Assembly (NCBI GenBank): GCA_011372825.1
Contig: DSAK01000101.1
Span: 1-8,786, forward strand
DNA: 8,786 nt
Origin: Campylobacterota bacterium
Lineage (GTDB): Bacteria > Campylobacterota > Campylobacteria > Campylobacterales > Sulfurovaceae
Direction: 5' to 3'
Part shown: one piece after another, positions 5,510-8,786 of the stretch
Numbering within the stretch: position 1 is the first letter of the stretch
How the letters are laid out: each line of letters begins with the position of its first letter
Translations under genes and position numbers: made by a program
The notes under the pieces: generated by a model
Told to the model about the DNA's origin: nothing
Seen by the model: only the letters and a program-made list of their open reading frames with translations
Database searches by the model: none

Positions 5510-7089
5510 GAATTACCCTCTGGTATCGTTGGAGGCATGGCTGGTTTTCTTGCATCTTTATCTACATATATAGATTGTGTTGGATAAGCTAGAGATATAT
5601 CACTCTCTTGGTGGATTTGGTCTATAATTTCTGCTGAAATTGTACTACGCAAAGTGAGTGTTGCAAAACTATTGGTATGATACCAAACGCTTATCTTCAT
5701 TCCATATGGCGATATAAGTGTAAAAATCCGTGGTTCTATATTGGTATTTTTCATATTGTAGTGACTTCTTAGCTTATTGAGTTGTTTTCTTGTGATATCA
5801 GTATAACCTTTGGAGTATTTTTTTGCTACCTCTTTTGCTATATTTGCAGCTTTATTAAAATTGGAATCAAAAGTTACGACAAAATCTATCCCGTCCCAAA
5901 CCGTCTTGAGTCCTTGATGTGCATAATTAGCAACCATATGTGTAAAGATATAGTGATTTGGGATAAATATAACACGCCCTGCTCTTCGATTTATCTCAAG
6001 TGTTGTGAGGGTCACGTCTTCAAGGAGGGTCATCCTAAGGAGTGAAATATCGATGATATCCCCTATGTATTCTGCCCCATCATTGACAAACCGCACCCTA
6101 TCACCTACTCGCACGGCACCCCCTATGATGATAACAAACCAGCCTAAAAAACTCATAAACCAATCACGCATCGCAATAGCAATACCAGCCGAGGCAAAAC
6201 CTATAATAGTTATTAGATAAGAGACATTTTCTATATATGCAAATAAAAGAGTCAATACAAGCAGTGTCGCAAAAGTTATATTGAGAGCTTTATTGATGAT
6301 GTAAAATCTCTCTGTATCTGACATATAACGACGCACCAGATACTTGATAAGAACTATCAAAAACAAGAACAAAAGTAGTATTGCTCCGATACCAATAAGC
6401 TTTTGTAACTCTTTTTTGATATGACTATTGACTAGCATAGAGGTTTCATCTATTTTTTTGATATAGACATCATGAGTAGTTTTAAAAATATCAAGGAGAG
6501 GAACAAATGATTTCAAAGCAGTTGTTGTATTTTGCAATTCTTCGGTATATAATGTGTCGTTTGTATCAAACAAGACAATCTCTTCTAATAGTGCTTGTTT
6601 GTCTGTGAGAGTATCGACTAGTTTCTCAAGTGATTTGTATCTTTGGCTATACTCATCTTGATCTGTTTTGAGTTTTCGCAAATAAGAGAGGGCCGAAATG
6701 ATAGCTATTGGATTGCTAATCACAGGTGGAGCTTCAAGTTCAGTTGGCGCTAATAGTTTACGAAATGGGTCATCTTTGTAGTCTTTGAGAAGCTCAAGTT
6801 TGCCCTCTATGGTCTCTTGCTCTTTTTTTAGTCTCTCAAGTTGCTCTTTGGAGCCCCTTCTTTTTTGTAACTCTTTGATTTCTGCCTCTATGAGAGTTTG
6901 TTTTTGGGCCAGTTCTTGGTAGGTGTGGTAATTGCTATAGACTTTGTACCATACACTACTTTCGCTCAATTCTTTGTCGATGACTTTTTGACGCTCTAGC
7001 AGTACAGAGATATCAAAAGTGTTATTATTGTCTGTTTGTGCAAATGTTGCAAAAGTCAAACAAAACCAAACAAAAAACCAATTTTTCAT
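5506..7089 (-). CDS. MscS-family mechanosensitive channel with a coiled-coil periplasmic domain
   Basis: A 527-residue member of the MscS channel family, larger than E. coli MscS (about 286 residues). A signal peptide (1-18, ending near FAQT) leads into a charged, mostly helical periplasmic region (about 30-225) with coiled-coil character at 55-105 and 140-190. Membrane helices follow at about 231-251 and 265-286. The pore helix begins near 290 in a Gly/Ala-rich stretch (GFASAGIAIA, 297-306) and runs to VRVGDRV (326-332), the entry to the MscS beta domain. IPNHYI (376-381) is the conserved end of that domain, and a cytoplasmic alpha/beta domain runs to about 510, with a Pro-rich tail. Such channels open under membrane tension and release solutes on osmotic downshift; gating of this one is unknown. 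The start at 7089 has GGAG 5 bases ahead (7095-7098) and overlaps aroB as ATGA. The stop overlaps mtaB the same way. Confidence 0.9.
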   Translation of the reverse strand: MKNWFFVWFCLTFATFAQTDNNNTFDISVLLERQKVIDKELSESSVWYKVYSNYHTYQELAQKQTLIEAEIKELQKRRGSKEQLERLKKEQETIEGKLELLKDYKDDPFRKLLAPTELEAPPVISNPIAIISALSYLRKLKTDQDEYSQRYKSLEKLVDTLTDKQALLEEIVLFDTNDTLYTEELQNTTTALKSFVPLLDIFKTTHDVYIKKIDETSMLVNSHIKKELQKLIGIGAILLLFLFLIVLIKYLVRRYMSDTERFYIINKALNITFATLLVLTLLFAYIENVSYLITIIGFASAGIAIAMRDWFMSFLGWFVIIIGGAVRVGDRVRFVNDGAEYIGDIIDISLLRMTLLEDVTLTTLEINRRAGRVIFIPNHYIFTHMVANYAHQGLKTVWDGIDFVVTFDSNFNKAANIAKEVAKKYSKGYTDITRKQLNKLRSHYNMKNTNIEPRIFTLISPYGMKISVWYHTNSFATLTLRSTISAEIIDQIHQESDISLAYPTQSIYVDKDARKPAMPPTIPEGNS

Positions 7090-8141
7090 TTGGTCTCCAC
7101 GAAACTAGCAAGAGTCTTGATGACCGTATCCTTTGGTATATCATCCCTCATCACATGCCCCCCTATCCCATTTGGAAGGATAAAGGTAATTTTATCATTG
7201 GCACTTTTTTTGTCCAAAAAGAAATGGTCATAAAAGGTCTCAACATTCCTTATAGGGTAGTGCGTAGGCAAATCAAAACGCTCCAAAAATGTAACAACTC
7301 TTTGTGCCTCTTGTGGCGTGAGCAACCCAAGCTCTTGAGCCAAAGTGTTTGCCATCACCATACCAATAGCGACTGCTTCACCATGTAGATAAGTTGTGTA
7401 ATTTGTCTCATTTTCAACAACATGCCCAAAAGTGTGTCCATAGTTTAAAACTGCTCTGATACCTGATTCTTTTTCATCTTGATTAACAACGCTTGCTTTT
7501 GTTTGAACACTTCTTGCAATCGCTTCTTTAAGGACTTCATCATCGTTTAGATCAGCTTGTTCGAGAAATTGAAAAAAATCTTTATCAAAAGTTATCGCCA
7601 TTTTTACCATCTCAGCTACACCAGCTGCAAACTCTCTTTTGGGTAATGTTTTTAAAAAAGTAGGGTCTATATAGACTGCTTTTGGTTGATAAAATGCACC
7701 TATGAGATTTTTGCCAAAAGCATTATTGACTCCTGTTTTACCGCCTACACTAGCATCGACTTGACTAAGTAGTGTAGTTGGAATTTGGATAAAGTCTATC
7801 CCCCTTTGGTATATACTAGCGGCAAAACCTGCCATATCGCCTATCACTCCACCACCAAAGGCGATAACCAAAGATTTGCGATCTAGCTTATAAGTAAACA
7901 TCTCTTCGAGGATAGCCTCTATTGTCTGAAGTGTCTTGTACTGCTCACCATCAGGGACTGTGATCACTTTAACAAATGGAGCATTTATCTCTTTTAGAAG
8001 CTTTTTGATATGCAAAGATGATACAGTTGGATTGGTCACTACGACAACTTTGGTGGAAAAATTCATAGGTGGAAGTTTGCCAAGAATTATATCGTAAGAT
8101 ATCGCAGTAGACGATTCCAAAGTGATTGGTATAGTTGTCAT
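7086..8141 (-). CDS. aroB: 3-dehydroquinate synthase
   Basis: A full-length 351-residue AroB, the second enzyme of the shikimate pathway, converting DAHP to 3-dehydroquinate in the cytoplasm with NAD+ and a divalent metal. Visible motifs include PDGEQYK (63-69), the NAD-binding GGGVIGD (96-102), PTTLLSQVDASVGGK (121-135) with the substrate-binding region, and the metal ligands E177 (GVAEMVK), H236 (NYGHTFGH) and H253 (LHGEAVA). DKK (310-312) near the C-terminus is also typical. All catalytic residues I can locate are present. The start at 8141 is supported by GAGGG 4 bases upstream (8146-8150). It leads a run of seven overlapping genes and shares ATGA with the MscS-type gene, so its expression probably sets that of the whole cluster. 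A 56-base gap separates it from the upstream gene, the only clear gap on the minus strand. Confidence 0.97.
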   Translation of the reverse strand: MTTIPITLESSTAISYDIILGKLPPMNFSTKVVVVTNPTVSSLHIKKLLKEINAPFVKVITVPDGEQYKTLQTIEAILEEMFTYKLDRKSLVIAFGGGVIGDMAGFAASIYQRGIDFIQIPTTLLSQVDASVGGKTGVNNAFGKNLIGAFYQPKAVYIDPTFLKTLPKREFAAGVAEMVKMAITFDKDFFQFLEQADLNDDEVLKEAIARSVQTKASVVNQDEKESGIRAVLNYGHTFGHVVENETNYTTYLHGEAVAIGMVMANTLAQELGLLTPQEAQRVVTFLERFDLPTHYPIRNVETFYDHFFLDKKSANDKITFILPNGIGGHVMRDDIPKDTVIKTLASFVETK

Positions 8142-8168
8142 AAAACCCTCAAAAGTGTATTTGATTTG

Positions 8169-8174
8169 ATTGTA
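8169..8174 (-). promoter_or_regulatory. Possible -10 element (TACAAT) ahead of aroB
   Basis: The 56-base gap between the upstream gene and aroB contains TACAAT on the minus strand, five of six matches to TATAAT, with an AT-rich stretch including TTTTAA before it and no good -35 box. Campylobacterota housekeeping promoters often lack a -35 box, so this is plausible. The element is 27 bases before the ATG. AT-rich sequence makes such matches common by chance, and the gene may simply be cotranscribed with its upstream neighbour. Confidence 0.25.
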
Positions 8175-8197
8175 TCGAAGTTTAGATTAAAACATTT

Positions 8198-8786
8198 TTA
8201 TGTATCACTGGCCTCAAACGGTATTAAGAGTTTTGGATGTTTGTGTGTAGTGAGTAAAAAATCTGAAACTTGCATAGAGAAAAGTTGCCATAAAGAATCA
8301 GGCTGCAATGTCCCATCAAACGGGGCAATTTGGATGATGTTTTGCATCTTGGAGATTTCACGGATTGGATTTGCTACTTTGTGGTGTATCTCAACTTCTA
8401 CATCAAACATATCACGCAATGCCTCATAATGCTGGATAGTCATTTTTCTACTCTCAAAATCACCTTCAGGATCAAAATCGCACAACAATAGTTTAAATCC
8501 AAGTGATTCAGCGACATCAAATGCTGTAGAGGATATAGACTCCATCTTCTCCTCTTCGTTCATAGCCACCACACACCCTTCTATATTGCCCAAAAGTGTA
8601 GCACCAAAAAGATAGACCAATTTTCTAAGCTTATATAAATATTTCATCCGCCCATTTTGCTTAAATGTAGGGACGCTACAAAGACACATTCCTATGTCAT
8701 ATTTGTGAATATCATATTCGACAATCTCCTCCTCTTTTGCTGTGTCTGAGTATGAAATCATCAAAGTTACTTTATCGCTTTTGATA
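8198..8786 (-). CDS. Conserved hypothetical protein, probable COG3400 family, 5' end outside the window
   Basis: The last 195 codons of a larger gene. The frame is open to the window edge, reading IKSDKVTLMISYS at the boundary, so the TTG at 8764 or ATG at 8761 are probably internal. The visible part is soluble, with alternating strands and helices: a hydrophobic strand near IEGCVVAM, then SLGFKLLLCDFDPEGDFES, then NPIREISKM and QIAPFDGTL, ending in LLTTHKHPKLLIPFEA. From memory this resembles the C-terminus of COG3400 proteins of Campylobacterota, roughly 450 residues long, with TrkA/RCK-like N-terminal parts, which are often encoded beside aroB. Their function is not established; a nucleotide-sensing or potassium-uptake role is only inference from the TrkA-like part, which is not in this window. 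It ends 56 bases before aroB on the same strand. I cannot confirm the family without the rest of the gene. Confidence 0.6.
   Translation of the reverse strand, partial: IKSDKVTLMISYSDTAKEEEIVEYDIHKYDIGMCLCSVPTFKQNGRMKYLYKLRKLVYLFGATLLGNIEGCVVAMNEEEKMESISSTAFDVAESLGFKLLLCDFDPEGDFESRKMTIQHYEALRDMFDVEVEIHHKVANPIREISKMQNIIQIAPFDGTLQPDSLWQLFSMQVSDFLLTTHKHPKLLIPFEASDT

Noticed and set aside
7038..7388. 116-codon plus-strand ORF across the aroB/MscS junction
   Set aside because: Antisense to both genes, with no ribosome site or recognisable family.
8142..8197. Terminator or riboswitch between the edge gene and aroB
   Set aside because: The 56-base gap is AT-rich with no inverted repeat or stem followed by a T run, and is too short for a riboswitch.
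8166..8429. Plus-strand ORF over the aroB upstream gap
   Set aside because: Mostly antisense to the edge gene, with random-looking composition.
8761..8764. TTG or ATG as the true start of the edge gene
   Set aside because: The frame stays open to the window edge with protein-like sequence, and the likely family is much longer.
1..8786. CRISPR array, tRNA or rRNA gene, insertion sequence, phage or defence island
   Set aside because: No short regularly spaced repeats, RNA folds, transposase motifs, inverted ends or defence-type domains were seen. The only periodic DNA is the Sel1 repeat gene.

Overview
The window looks like chromosomal DNA from a Campylobacterota (epsilonproteobacterial) species, probably a free-living, AT-rich relative of Sulfurimonas, Sulfuricurvum or Arcobacter. 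Three things point there. The minus-strand order aroB, MscS-type channel, MtaB, FtsH-like ATPase is one I recall from Campylobacter and Helicobacter. A short BioV-type esterase follows directly. A decayed Hcp-like cysteine-rich Sel1 repeat gene lies next door. The genus is inference; no rRNA or other marker gene is present.

Layout. Positions 1-703 (plus strand) hold the remains of a secreted Sel1-repeat protein, broken by one nonsense codon and two single-base frameshifts. Everything from 700 to 8786 is on the minus strand and must be read right to left. At the right edge is the 3' part of a conserved hypothetical gene, probably of the COG3400 family (8786-8198). After a 56-base gap come seven genes that overlap by 4 to 26 bases each: aroB (8141-7086), an MscS-family channel (7089-5506), mtaB (5509-4265), an FtsH-like AAA ATPase (4290-2638), bioV (2651-2133), a DUF2238/YjdF-like membrane protein (2143-1508) and a YbbO-like short-chain dehydrogenase (1515-700). 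The last gene ends tail to tail with the Sel1 pseudogene, and the two stop codons overlap.

How the genes fit together. The seven genes are almost certainly one transcript with translational coupling, but they are not one pathway. AroB makes 3-dehydroquinate for aromatic amino acids, BioV frees pimeloyl-ACP for biotin synthesis, and MtaB modifies tRNA position 37. The MscS-type channel, the FtsH-like ATPase and the DUF2238 protein are membrane proteins of uncertain role. I see no phage, insertion sequence, CRISPR array, RNA gene or defence system, and nothing here looks like a new multi-gene system.

The points most worth a second look are these: the FtsH-like protein keeps its ATPase motifs but has lost the zinc-protease motif; an eight-A slippery run sits exactly between its ATPase and dead protease domains; the Sel1-repeat gene is decayed but can be reconstructed exactly from its strict 108-base period; and an uncharacterised polar membrane protein is paired with a dehydrogenase at the operon end.
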